NCBI GenBank assembly: GCA_900467745.1
Contig: UBQW01000036.1
Span: 1-63,589 of the forward strand
DNA length: 63,589 bases
From: Hyphomicrobiales bacterium
GTDB lineage: Bacteria; Pseudomonadota; Alphaproteobacteria; Rhizobiales; Rhizobiaceae
Direction: 5' to 3'
Shown in pieces: positions 25,980-34,052 of this stretch (within the stretch, counting starts at the first letter, position 1; each line of letters begins with the position of its first letter). Under the pieces are notes generated by a model. The model was not told where the DNA came from. It worked only from the letters and a program-made list of their open reading frames with translations, and did not search any database. A program made the translations under genes and the position numbers.

Positions 25980-27608
25980 ATGGCTGCGAAAGAAGTCAAA
26001 TTCAACACCGATGCACGCGAACGCATGCTGCGTGGGGTCGATGTCCTTGCCAACGCCGTGAAGGTCACGCTTGGTCCGAAGGGCCGCAACGTCGTCATAG
26101 ACAAGTCTTACAGTGCGCCGCGCATAACCAAGGACGGTGTGTCGGTCGCCAAGGAAATCGAACTGGAAGACAAGTTCGAAAACATGGGCGCACAGATGCT
26201 GCGGGAAGTGGCATCGAAGACCAATGATCTCGCCGGCGACGGCACAACGACCGCGACCGTTCTTGCCCAGGCGATCGTCAAGGAGGGCGCCAAGGCGGTG
26301 GCGTCAGGCATGAACCCCATGGACTTGAAGCGGGGCATCGATCTTGGCGTCGATGCCGTCATCAACGAGCTCAAAGCCCGCGCACGCAAGATCACCAGCA
26401 ATTCCGAAATTGCCCAGGTCGGCACTATCTCGGCCAATGGCGACAAGGAGATCGGCAAGTATCTAGCCGAAGCGATGGAAAGGGTTGGCAACGAAGGCGT
26501 CATCACGGTCGAGGAAGCCAAGACCGCCGAGACCGAACTCGAAGTCGTCGAAGGTATGCAGTTCGACCGTGGCTATCTCTCGCCCTACTTCGTGACCAAC
26601 CAGGACAAGATGCGGGTCGAGTTCGAAGACCCCTATATTCTGATCCACGAAAGGAAGCTGACGAACCTTCAGTCCTTGCTGCCCGTCCTCGAAGCGGTCG
26701 TGCAGTCCTCCAAGCCGCTGCTGATTATTGCTGAAGATGTCGAAGGCGAAGCGCTTGCAACACTCGTCGTCAACAAGCTGCGAGGCGGGCTGAAGATTGC
26801 CGCCGTGAAGGCGCCGGGCTTCGGCGACCGCCGCAAGGCGATGCTCGAAGACATCGCCATCCTGACGGGCGGTACTGTCATATCCGAAGACCTTGGCATC
26901 AAGCTCGAAAACGTGACGCTCAACATGCTTGGCCGAGCCAAAAAGGTGGCGATTGAGAAGGAAAACACGACGATCATCGATGGCGTCGGTTCCAAAGCCG
27001 AGATCGACGGCCGCGTCGCCCAGATCCGGGCGCAGATCGAGGAAACCACCTCCGACTACGACCGCGAAAAGCTGCAGGAGCGTCTCGCCAAACTCGCTGG
27101 CGGTGTCGCCGTCATCCGTGTTGGTGGCTCCACCGAAGTCGAGGTGAAGGAGAAGAAAGACCGCGTCGATGACGCCCTTCATGCAACCCGCGCAGCTGTC
27201 GAAGAAGGTATTCTGCCCGGCGGGGGCGTCGCGCTGTTGCGGGCTGTGACGGCTCTCAACACTCTTGCGACCGCCAATCAGGACCAGAAGGTGGGCATTG
27301 AGATCGTCCGGCGCGCCATCGAAGCTCCTGTCCGCCAGATCGCCGAGAACGCTGGTGCGGAAGGTTCGGTGATCGTCGGCAAGCTCCGCGAGAAAGCCGA
27401 CTTCTCTTTCGGCTGGAATGCGCAGACCGGCGAGTACGGTGACCTCTACGCGCAGGGCGTCATCGATCCTGCCAAGGTCGTGCGTACCGCTCTTCAGGAT
27501 GCTGCCTCCGTCGCCGGCCTGCTGGTGACGACGGAAGCGATGATTGCCGAAAAGCCAAAAAAGGACGTTGCTCCGGCAAGGCCCGCAGGCGCCGGAATGG
27601 ACTACTAA
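25980..27608 (+). CDS. groL: GroEL (Hsp60) chaperonin
   Basis: 542 aa, full length. Shows the nucleotide-binding GDGTTTATVLAQAI (about residues 86-99), VTLGPKGRNVVID at the N-terminus, VAAVKAPGFGDRRKAMLED in the apical domain and the GGGVALLRA region near residue 414. The C-terminus is ARPAGAGMDY rather than a GGM tail, common for secondary rhizobial GroEL copies. Rhizobia usually carry several groESL operons; this accessory copy is probably heat-induced. Confidence 0.97.
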   Translation: MAAKEVKFNTDARERMLRGVDVLANAVKVTLGPKGRNVVIDKSYSAPRITKDGVSVAKEIELEDKFENMGAQMLREVASKTNDLAGDGTTTATVLAQAIVKEGAKAVASGMNPMDLKRGIDLGVDAVINELKARARKITSNSEIAQVGTISANGDKEIGKYLAEAMERVGNEGVITVEEAKTAETELEVVEGMQFDRGYLSPYFVTNQDKMRVEFEDPYILIHERKLTNLQSLLPVLEAVVQSSKPLLIIAEDVEGEALATLVVNKLRGGLKIAAVKAPGFGDRRKAMLEDIAILTGGTVISEDLGIKLENVTLNMLGRAKKVAIEKENTTIIDGVGSKAEIDGRVAQIRAQIEETTSDYDREKLQERLAKLAGGVAVIRVGGSTEVEVKEKKDRVDDALHATRAAVEEGILPGGGVALLRAVTALNTLATANQDQKVGIEIVRRAIEAPVRQIAENAGAEGSVIVGKLREKADFSFGWNAQTGEYGDLYAQGVIDPAKVVRTALQDAASVAGLLVTTEAMIAEKPKKDVAPARPAGAGMDY

Positions 27609-27656
27609 GCAGGTGTGCCTGCCACGAAATGGCGGGCACTCTCGCTGAAGAATCAG

Positions 27657-27845
27657 ATGGCGAGCCATCTTTCACAGGAAGATCTGCGCATTTGCGTCGA
27701 TGTCGTTAAGACAATCGCACGCGAACGCGGAATAGCCAGAGAGCCGGCAGCGGTCGCGGAACTGATGACAGCCGTTGCCCGCAATTATAACAGGGGCGTC
27801 CGCACCTACGACCAACTGGTGGAGGCCATGAAGGCCGCCACCTGA
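27657..27845 (+). CDS. Small hypothetical protein downstream of groEL
   Basis: 62 aa, MASHLSQEDLRICVDVVKTI ... EPAAVAELMTAVARNYNRGV ... YDQLVEAMKAA: two or three helices, soluble. Begins 48 bases after groL and ends right before a strong hairpin, so it is probably in the same transcript. An upstream in-frame start at 27615 is possible. Confidence 0.55.
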   Translation: MASHLSQEDLRICVDVVKTIARERGIAREPAAVAELMTAVARNYNRGVRTYDQLVEAMKAAT

Positions 27846-27847
27846 CA

Positions 27848-27882
27848 GGAAGCGCCCGGCTGATGACCGGCCGGGCGCTTCC
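27848..27882 (+). terminator. Terminator of the groESL transcript
   Basis: Perfect 13-pair stem GGAAGCGCCCGGC / GCCGGGCGCTTCC with a 9-base loop, starting two bases after the stop codon of the small gene behind groL. There is no long T-run, so it may rely partly on stem strength. Confidence 0.7.
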
Positions 27883-28441
27883 CATACGCCGCACTATCCA
27901 TGAATTTGCGGATCCACTGAAATTCGGGCGAGTGATCATCGCCGATGCGTCGCATGAACCGCTTGCTCCATCCATCCGGTCAAGCAGTCGGGAAGGCGGC
28001 TCGCCGAAGAGCGAGGGGGTTGAGGGGCTCTCAAAAACCCTCCGGCTTCAGCGCAGCGAAGTACTGAGCGGCCGCGGTGACTTTGTCCTTTCATCCGGCG
28101 TGCAACGTTGCGCATCTGCTGACGGGAGCCGAATGCGAACGCGAAGAGCTGGTCCATGCGGAAGCTGAAAGCGACGCCTGACGACGTGAATATCATCATT
28201 CATCTTATCATTGTCGTGAGCTCCTCCCGCTCCGCCGGGCCGCTCGGTAAAGAATTGCTAGTCGCCTATCGGGCAAACGAGCATCTTCGATGCTTACAGT
28301 CTTCGGCCGTCACGACCGAGGCGGCGAATTACCGAAGGAACTCTGGGGCGCAACATTTCAAGAGAAAGCAGTATCCCTTCCAACGCCCCTCTAAGCGCCT
28401 CCCACGTCCAGCAAATTAAGCTTTGGCAAATAGCCAAAATT
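27883..28441. other. Intergenic, no gene recognised
   Basis: About 560 bases with no supported gene. Short frames (e.g. 28156-28419) lack ribosome sites. Composition turns more AT-rich near 28150-28450, which suggests acquired or eroded DNA. Confidence 0.45.
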
Positions 28442-28469
28442 TGATCCCTGGGTAGGGGATAAGCGTATA
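28442..28469 (+). promoter_or_regulatory. Candidate ECF (ChrR-partner) sigma promoter
   Basis: TGATCC, 16 bases, CGTATA. The -35 is identical to that before the sigma gene at 31.5 kb and the -10 shares CGTA; the spacer is one base longer than at the other two sites. It stands 46 bases before the start of the broken response regulator gene. Confidence 0.5.
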
Positions 28470-28515
28470 CGCCCATCTGTTTGCCGAGGCCTGTATTTCT
28501 TGCGAGGAAAACGCA

Positions 28516-29099
28516 ATGATAAATGCGCCCGATCTCCCCGCCGCTGTTGAACCGGACGGGTGCCCTGTTTTGAAAAACCTTACCGTGCTGTTGGTAGATG
28601 ACGACTTTACTTTCGCGAACCGGCTTGGCAAGGTCCTAGGAGATCGCGGTTTGGATGTCTGTGCTGCACCACCGTTGAGGAGGCGGAGGCCGTTATTTAA
28701 GTCTGCCGCTTCGACGTAGTGATAACGGACCTGCGTATCGGCAATGACAGCGGCCTCGACCTCGTTGAGTTAATTCACGAGGTTTCGCTTGATACAAGAT
28801 CAAAGGTGCTGACGGGATATGGTCACGTCGACACGGTTGTGTCCGCAGTGAAACTGGGTGCCACTGAGTTTTTGAGCAAACCGGCAGATGCCGATGAGAT
28901 TTTGGAGATACTGGGAATAGCGCAGCAAAACGGGCAATCCGGTGCGCCTTGCCTGGAGTCGGCCCAGGAGGTGCGCTGGGAGCATATTAACAGAGTGTTC
29001 GCTGAAACCGGGAACAACATTTCGATGACAGCGCGGCTCCTGGGGTTGCACCGGCGGACTTTGCAGCGACTTTTGGCCCGTGGTCAACGGCGTAGATGA
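28516..29099 (+). pseudogene. ActR/RegA-family response regulator, frameshifted
   Basis: N-terminus PVLKNLTVLLVDDDFTFANR is a receiver start. After VCAA the frame breaks; the next frame reads TTVEEAEAVI, then a TAA, then VCRFDVVITDLRIGNDSGLD with the acceptor Asp. The remainder is in one frame: SKVLTGYGHVDTVVSAVKLG, LSKPADADEI, and the Fis-like helix-turn-helix VFAETGNNISMTARLLGLHR ending RTLQRLLARG. So one frameshift and one stop separate two otherwise good halves. Confidence 0.75.
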
Positions 29100-29179
29100 T
29101 TGCGACCCAAAAATCCTTTCTGTTTTGATCCGGGCTTCGAGCACTCCGTAATAAGTTTGCTCCACGCAGAGCACTACTA

Positions 29180-29257
29180 GTGGAGCCGGCTCCACGCCCC
29201 GGGAGCTGACGCGGATCTGCATAGGATCCGCAGGGGTCGGCGGCCAGTCCGCCGGCC
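29180..29257. repeat. Three consecutive hairpins
   Basis: GTGGAGCCGGCTCCAC (29180-29195, perfect 16-base palindrome); GCGGATC/GATCCGC (29211-29231, loop TGCATAG); and GGTCGGCGG/CCGCCGGCC (29235-29257, loop CCAGT, one G-T pair). They lie after the broken regulator gene and just before a GGAGGA. Possibly a terminator cluster or a structured RNA. Confidence 0.5.
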
Positions 29258-29359
29258 CTTTATTGGAGGAAGTCATAAATGGACTACGAAGACGGTATGA
29301 CCGTGTTTTACGATCCGTTATCAAGACAGTAATCGTTGTTTTCCGGGGGGAAACCACGA

Positions 29360-29478
29360 TGCTGAAAGGGCCTTTTGAAAATGCCCGTAGTGGTGTTGCT
29401 GCCGGTGAAGATCTATGCGTCAAACTCGGCTGGCGTTCGAACGCGCCCAATAACGAAACACGCAAAGACGGGATTTAG
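29360..29478 (+). CDS. Possible very small protein
   Basis: 39 codons, MLKGPFENARSGVAAGEDLC ... LGWRSNAPNNETRKDGI, preceded by a GGGGGG purine run nine bases before the ATG. It ends just before the fasciclin terminator. No relatives recognised; a chance frame is quite possible. A 17-codon frame at 29279 with a GGAGGA site lies upstream. Confidence 0.2.
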
Positions 29479-29488
29479 ATCGAGAAAA

Positions 29489-29514
29489 TGCCGGGCTGAT
29501 AATTCGGCCCGGCA
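29489..29514 (-). terminator. Terminator of the fasciclin gene
   Basis: Stem TGCCGGGC / GCCCGGCA, loop ten bases, followed on the minus strand by TTTTCTC. Seven bases past the fasciclin stop codon. Confidence 0.75.
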
Positions 29515-29521
29515 CTTCCAC

Positions 29522-30079
29522 TCACATCTTGGGAAGCAGAACTTTATCGATAACGTGGATCACGCCGTTCGACTGTTTGACGTCAGCGATCGTCACGGTC
29601 GCCATGCCTCCCGCCTCGTCGGTTAGCGTAATCTTGCCCATGTTTTCCTTGGCCTTCAAAACACAGCCGCCAACTGTCTTGATGTCATGTTCGCCACCAT
29701 CATCCTTGATCATTTTGGCAACGGTGCTGGCCATTGCGTCCGCGGCGACCACATGGCAAGTCAGAATTTTGACGAGCTTGTCCTTGTTCTCAGGCTTGAG
29801 GAGAGTCTCTACGGTTCCCTTCGGAAGCGCCTCGAAGGCTTCGTTGGTGGGAGCGAACACGGTGAACGGCCCTTTCCCTTCGAGTGTGGAAACGAGGCCT
29901 GCAGCCTTGACGGCAGCGACTAGCGTCGTGTGATCCTTCGAATTCGCGGCATTTTCGACGATGTTCTTGTCCTCGAACATCGCCGCTCCACCGACCTTAG
30001 GGTTGGCGGCATATGCAGCCAAGCTGCCTGTCATCATGCTGGCCAACGCGACTGCCGAAACTACCAGAAATTTCTTCAT
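29522..30079 (-). CDS. Exported fasciclin-domain protein
   Basis: 185 aa. Signal peptide residues 1-24 (VALASMMTGSLAAYAA). The fasciclin (FAS1) domain spans about 40-183 with the H1 box GPFTVFAPTNEAFEALP and the H2 region NGVIHVIDKVLLP. FAS1 proteins mediate surface adhesion and in alpha-proteobacteria are often targets of ChrR-type ECF sigma factors. Start ATG six bases after GAGAGGAG; the promoter upstream matches that of the sigma gene nearby. Confidence 0.92.
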   Translation of the reverse strand: MKKFLVVSAVALASMMTGSLAAYAANPKVGGAAMFEDKNIVENAANSKDHTTLVAAVKAAGLVSTLEGKGPFTVFAPTNEAFEALPKGTVETLLKPENKDKLVKILTCHVVAADAMASTVAKMIKDDGGEHDIKTVGGCVLKAKENMGKITLTDEAGGMATVTIADVKQSNGVIHVIDKVLLPKM

Positions 30080-30121
30080 GATCATCTCCTCTCAATGCCG
30101 GCCTCTTGGCTCGGTAAAGGT

Positions 30122-30148
30122 TCTACGGATGACCACCACTCCGGTTCA
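30122..30148 (-). promoter_or_regulatory. ECF sigma promoter of the fasciclin gene
   Basis: Minus strand: TGAACC, 15 bases, CGTAGA. The -10 and spacer length are identical to those of the sigma gene promoter at 31564-31590, and the -35 differs at one position. It would start transcription about 35 bases before the ATG, which fits a normal leader. Confidence 0.65.
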
Positions 30149-30231
30149 AAAATCGGAGAAAGATCGTGCAAAATGATCTGGAGACGAGGTTGTAAGCAGG
30201 TCCGCGATTGTTGGATCGATGATACTCACCG

Positions 30232-30885
30232 TCAAATTCCAAGGATTGGCTGTATCAACCGCAAAAACCTGCTCTTGAAGCGTAGCGGCGCCTCGGTCAC
30301 GGCAAGACATATGCAGTCTTTGCCAGCATTAGCCTTCGGCTGATGCACCAAGCTGTCGTCGGCCATCTCTACATCACCTCGCGCAAATGTCGAAACCTCA
30401 TCGCTAAAGCTCCCATCAAGTACCAGCGTGAGCTCCACGCCTCGATGTGAGTGCTCCGGAACCGGTTGGCCGGCGGGAATTTTTAGCAATCGCACTGTCG
30501 TCGTTTCGTCGCCGGTTGGGATCACCATTTGGGCGGCACCGCGCCCGAGCTTGCGCCATTTCAGGCCTCCGGCTGCGTCGATATAGGTTCTAAGCGGCTC
30601 CGGGTATGTGGGATCAGGCGGCGAGCGTTTCTTGATGGGCACAACCTTGTCGATCTGGCCCGCATCGATCCTAGCTTTGAGACTCTCCCAGCTTTGTGAC
30701 ACCTCGGCTTCATCAGCAGGTTCGCAGTCGATAAAATAGCCGCCAACGCTTTCCAGCATCGAAAGCTTTGATCGGCAGGCGGGGCATAGAGCGAGATGGG
30801 TAGCCACGGCAACACTCCAACCCTCAGCCAGCATCCCGGCAGCATATTGCTGGAGCATGTCGTCATCCAGATGATGTTCGATCAT
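30232..30885 (-). CDS. ChrR-type cupin anti-sigma factor
   Basis: 217 aa; its ATG overlaps the sigma gene stop (ATGA). Residues 1-80 form the zinc anti-sigma domain with HLALCPACR (H-x3-C-x2-C). Residues about 105-205 are a cupin (PTGDETTTVRLLKIPAGQPV, EHSHRGVELTLVLDGSF, DDSLVHQPKANAGKDC) with the His/Glu metal ligands. ChrR proteins release their sigma factor in response to singlet oxygen or peroxides. Confidence 0.88.
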   Translation of the reverse strand: MIEHHLDDDMLQQYAAGMLAEGWSVAVATHLALCPACRSKLSMLESVGGYFIDCEPADEAEVSQSWESLKARIDAGQIDKVVPIKKRSPPDPTYPEPLRTYIDAAGGLKWRKLGRGAAQMVIPTGDETTTVRLLKIPAGQPVPEHSHRGVELTLVLDGSFSDEVSTFARGDVEMADDSLVHQPKANAGKDCICLAVTEAPLRFKSRFLRLIQPILGI

Positions 30886-31457
30886 TTGGCTTCGTCCTGA
30901 AGCGCTGCGCGCAGTTTCTCGCATGCAAGCCGTATCCTTGATTTCACCGTTCCAATTGGGATGTTCAGTTTTTCTGCTATAGTCGAATGAGTAAGACCCT
31001 CGAAGAACGACATTCGAAGCACTTCCGCATATCTTTCCTTCAAACGCGTCATTGCCCGGCCCAGCGCCACCGCACTCTGATGCCGCTCTATTGCCAAGTC
31101 GGCGGCCTCGAATTCCTCTGGCACGAAAGCCGGATCGTTAGGATCAAAGTCAGGCCTCAAACCTCTGCGAACCGAGTCGATCATTTGATTTCTGGCTATC
31201 GTAAATATCCACGTTGACGCCTGCGCCTTGGAGGCATCAAAAAGTGACGCCTTGTGCCAAACCCGCATCATCGTCTCCTGCGCCAGCTCCTCTGCCAGGA
31301 TTCGATTTCCTCTCGTCATCTTCACCATGTAAGAGCGCACACGGGGATAAAAATGCCGATAAAGGGTCTCGAACGCGCCAACATCGCGCCAATCTGCGAC
31401 CGCGGACATCAGCACTTTGATCCGGTCCGCGTCTAACCTAACGCTTTCTTCCTCCAA
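30882..31457 (-). CDS. ECF sigma factor, RpoE/ChrR-partner type
   Basis: About 191 aa. Region 2: FETLYRHFYPRVRSYMVKMT, AEELAQETMMRVWHKASLFD, ASTWIFTIARNQMIDSVRR; region 4: MTRLKERYAEVLRMSFFEGL, HSTIAEKLNIPIGTVKSRIR. Start uncertain: I take the TTG at 31457 (eight bases after AAGG) because the promoter at 31564-31590 would make the distant ATG at 31556 leaderless. An internal ATG at 31409 is also possible. Autoregulation is likely; partner anti-sigma is immediately downstream. Confidence 0.85.
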   Translation of the reverse strand: MEEESVRLDADRIKVLMSAVADWRDVGAFETLYRHFYPRVRSYMVKMTRGNRILAEELAQETMMRVWHKASLFDASKAQASTWIFTIARNQMIDSVRRGLRPDFDPNDPAFVPEEFEAADLAIERHQSAVALGRAMTRLKERYAEVLRMSFFEGLTHSTIAEKLNIPIGTVKSRIRLACEKLRAALQDEAK

Positions 31458-31563
31458 TTTACCGACCTTTCGAGCCCCGCCCGGCGTCGGCCACCCTGTT
31501 GCCTCGACACGGGCGGCTCGACGTAATGCGGTTCGGCGCGGCAGTTGCATCCTCATGGGGCAA

Positions 31564-31590
31564 TCTACGCATCAACATTCCGCTGGATCA
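31564..31590 (-). promoter_or_regulatory. Autoregulatory ECF sigma promoter
   Basis: Minus strand: TGATCC, 15 bases, CGTAGA. Close to the TGATCC...CGTAAGA promoter known for the Rhodobacter sphaeroides RpoE/ChrR system (from memory, spacer 16 there). It lies upstream of the sigma gene; the same pattern precedes the fasciclin gene. Confidence 0.65.
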
Positions 31591-31654
31591 AAAATCGCGT
31601 CGAAAATTTGCTCGAAGGCCTTGATGGCAGCTCTCATCGACTCCGGCGGCCACT

Positions 31655-32074
31655 TCATACGCGCGAAACAACGCCAAAGATCCGCTGCGTGACCCAAAAG
31701 CCGGCGCCCGATGCGACCGCCGACAAGACTGTTCCCCAAATCAGGTCAGCAATCGTTAAGGCGGTCGACCAGTTTTTCAGGGTGGACTGGTTGGTCAGGT
31801 CATAGGTGGCGTAAGCCATGAAGCCGACTGCAGCGCCGTAGATGATTGCTGTCGTCACTGATCCTGAGATCAAACCCCTCCTGACCGCGAGAAAGGTCAG
31901 CTCGCCGGCGTAGATCAGGTAAAATGCAATGGCCGGCGCCAATCGGAATTGCGGCGCAAGCATGTCGCCCAACGTCGGTCGATAAAGCCGGTCGGCCATG
32001 GTGCTCAGCCAGACAAAATCGATGGCCACGAAAGCGATAAGCGTTGCAGTATAGGCGGTCAGGTAAGTTTTCAT
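31655..32074 (-). CDS. DUF2177-family membrane protein
   Basis: 139 aa with four membrane segments (about 5-25, 45-66, 74-93, 107-128). The motif AFVAIDFVWLSTMADRLYRP, AIAFYLIYAGELTFLAVR, and AAVGFMAYATYDLTNQSTL are the DUF2177 pattern. DUF2177 genes often sit in ECF/ChrR regulons, consistent with the location. GGGAGCGC precedes the ATG. Confidence 0.88.
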   Translation of the reverse strand: MKTYLTAYTATLIAFVAIDFVWLSTMADRLYRPTLGDMLAPQFRLAPAIAFYLIYAGELTFLAVRRGLISGSVTTAIIYGAAVGFMAYATYDLTNQSTLKNWSTALTIADLIWGTVLSAVASGAGFWVTQRIFGVVSRV

Positions 32075-32101
32075 ACTGCGCTCCCAGGTGGATTTTCAAG
32101 C

Positions 32102-32513
32102 TCAGTTTATGCGCGTCCAGTCCACGCCCTTGCAGATCAGACCGGCGATGACACAGCCTTTCGTGGTCATCCGGGCGCCGTCGACCTTGACGGTCAGCTT
32201 GTAGCTCAGGCACGTTGCGGATCGAAAGCGGTGCCGGAGTAGCTGCCCTCGCTGTCCTCCTTGATCGACATAACCAGTTTGTCACTTTCTTTTCCTTTGG
32301 CGTGCCGGCCTTTATCCATGTGTTGACCGCTCAGATATCAGCACCGCAAGGTGCAATACGCACACGCGCATTCCCGTCTCAGCGGGCCCAGTTGCCGTTT
32401 ATATCGGCGGCTTCAGCAGGAAATGCCGCTCCAACAAGAATAACGGGAATTGCCAAGGCAAACGATTTCGCTCTGTTTCTGTCAAAGAGCGCCTTCTTCG
32501 GGATTGTAGCCAT
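32102..32513 (-). pseudogene. DUF2147-family protein with two stops and two frameshifts
   Basis: Read in pieces: signal peptide and DINGNWAR, then TGA; DGNARVRIAPCGADI, then TGA in place of the expected Cys codon; AVNTWIKAGTPKE; frameshift; SDKLVMSIKEDSEGSYSGTA, FDPQR; frameshift; LSYKLTVKVDGARMTTKGCV, IAGLICKGVDWTRIN, stop. The order and content match a complete DUF2147 periplasmic protein, so this was one gene. The 5' end abuts the truncated polyketide synthase within 5 bases. Confidence 0.8.
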
Positions 32514-32517
32514 CGAG

Positions 32518-33243
32518 ATGGACCTTGAACGTCTTGGAGCCCACCGCGTCGAACGCGTGCCAGTTTTCGGTTTAGGATGTGCTGGGGGCGTCTCGGGCTT
32601 GTGGATTGCGGCGCGATTGGCAGCCTCGCGGCCAGGTTCGGTTGTGCTTCTTGTCGCTGTGGAGACCTGTACGCTTGCGTTTCGTCTGGACAAGCTGACG
32701 AAGGCCAACATTGTCGCTACCGCTTTGTTTGGTGATGGTGCCGCTGCCTGCATAGTCAGGGCGGGCGACGCGGGAGTGGCTGAGATAGAAATGAGTGGCC
32801 AGCATACCTGGCGAGACACACTCGACATCATGGGATGGAGCGTCTATCCCGAAGGTCTGGGGGTTATTTTCGACCGCGCTATTCCACCATTCGCTGAGAG
32901 CAATCTTCGCCCCGCGATCGAGGCGATACTCTCGAAGTCCAATCTCAACGTTCAAGATGTTGACCGCTTCGCGTGTCACCCCGGCGGCGCCAAGGTCATC
33001 AACGCGCTCGAAGACGCCCTGACGCTCAAACGCGGGACGCTCGACCATGAACGCAATGTTCTCTCCGAATTCGGAAATATGTCTTCTCCGACGGCCCTGT
33101 TCGTTCTTGATCGGCTTATTGCCTCGCGTCTGCCGCCACGTACGCTGCTGACCGGGATGGGACCAGGTTTTACAGTGAGCTGTGTCTCGCTAAAGCAACT
33201 TCATGATCTGGCCGATTCTCTTGCTATCGGCTGTCACCGTTGA
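32518..33243 (+). pseudogene. Type III polyketide synthase, N-terminally truncated
   Basis: About 241 residues of a usual ~350. The catalytic Cys lies in PVFGLGCAGGVSGLWIAARL near the present start; the later pattern ALFGDGAAACIVR, MGWSVYPEGLGVIF, the catalytic His in DRFACHPGGAKVINALE and the Asn in FGNMSSPTALFVLDRL, and the end TGMGPGFTVSCVSLKQ are all present. The first ~110 residues are missing and replaced by the DUF2147 relic. Chalcone-synthase-like enzymes need the N-terminal part for folding, so it is probably inactive. Confidence 0.75.
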
Positions 33244-33742
33244 GCGCGTGGGTGAACTATGGCTCGCAGGACGCAACACTCGAGCATTGCTAAGACGAGG
33301 TGGTCGGGAAGTTGGCCGAGAGCATTACGGCTTGATCGTCGCGCTCCATGCGCTTTGGCTGGCATGCCTGTGGATTTTGTCATGGAATGTCACGGTGGAT
33401 TTGACTTGGCTCGCTGCGTTCGCCCTTCTCCAGGCTTTGCGGCTCTGGATACTGCTGACGCTCGGCACACGCTGGACGACACGTATTATTGTGGTGCCCG
33501 GGGAGACGCTTGTTGAGGCGGGGCCCTATCGCTTTATGCGGCACCCTAATTATGTGGTCGTTGTCGGCGAAATCGCAGTGCTTCCATTGTGCCTTGGCCA
33601 ACCGCTTCACGCGCTGTTATTCTCTATCGCAAACGCGATCGTTCTCGTCGTCCGTATCAAGAGCGAAAATGCAGCGCTTTCAGGATCTCGACATGCTGCC
33701 CAGGTCAAAAGCTTTGGAAGGGTCTGGAAAGTGGTGACATGA
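33203..33742 (+). CDS. Isoprenylcysteine carboxyl methyltransferase-family protein
   Basis: 179 aa. Membrane segments in the first 110 residues, then the conserved SAM region TLGTRWTTRIIVVPGETLVE, AGPYRFMRHPNYVVVVGEIA and VRIKSENAAL. It overlaps the polyketide synthase gene by 41 bases. A type III PKS followed by an ICMT-like methyltransferase is a known bacterial pair for alkylresorcinol- or alkylpyrone-type lipids. The C-terminus beyond ENAAL looks extended by unrelated residues. Confidence 0.78.
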   Translation: MIWPILLLSAVTVERVGELWLAGRNTRALLRRGGREVGREHYGLIVALHALWLACLWILSWNVTVDLTWLAAFALLQALRLWILLTLGTRWTTRIIVVPGETLVEAGPYRFMRHPNYVVVVGEIAVLPLCLGQPLHALLFSIANAIVLVVRIKSENAALSGSRHAAQVKSFGRVWKVVT

Positions 33743-33963
33743 AGATTGCCGCATTCGTAGGGGCTCCAACTGGCATCGTCAGTGCTCATCAGTCTGGCGC
33801 GTTTGACGCTGACAAGACAGCGGTGCTTGACCCGTTGGTCCAGACCGCGAGCTCTGTACAGGCAATCAACGAAGCATGGCTTCTGGTCGCAATCCTGACG
33901 GCCTGCGCGATTACCGCTCTTCCTTTCGCAACGCGAGTAGCGCCCGGCGAGGATGGAGCCTAA
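33739..33963 (+). pseudogene. Tail of a drug/proton antiporter-type transporter
   Basis: The segment LDPLVQTASSVQAINEAWLL, VAILTACAITALPFATRV resembles the last transmembrane segment and C-terminus of 14-helix MFS exporters. The rest of the transporter is absent. It begins at an ATG overlapping the methyltransferase stop but the first ~20 residues do not look family-like. A fragment. Confidence 0.4.
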
Positions 33964-34052
33964 CCGATCCGACCCAATGATTGTACGCCTAGCTAAGCCA
34001 CGATGGCAATGATTGCTCGTGGCAGCAAACATTGACCCGTTTCCCTGAGATT

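Noticed and set aside
27863..28168. Plus-strand frame after groESL
   Set aside because: It starts inside the terminator hairpin and shows no family features.
32102..32513. TGA codons in DUF2147 as an alternative code
   Set aside because: Intact genes in the window use TGA as the normal stop, and two frameshifts accompany these.
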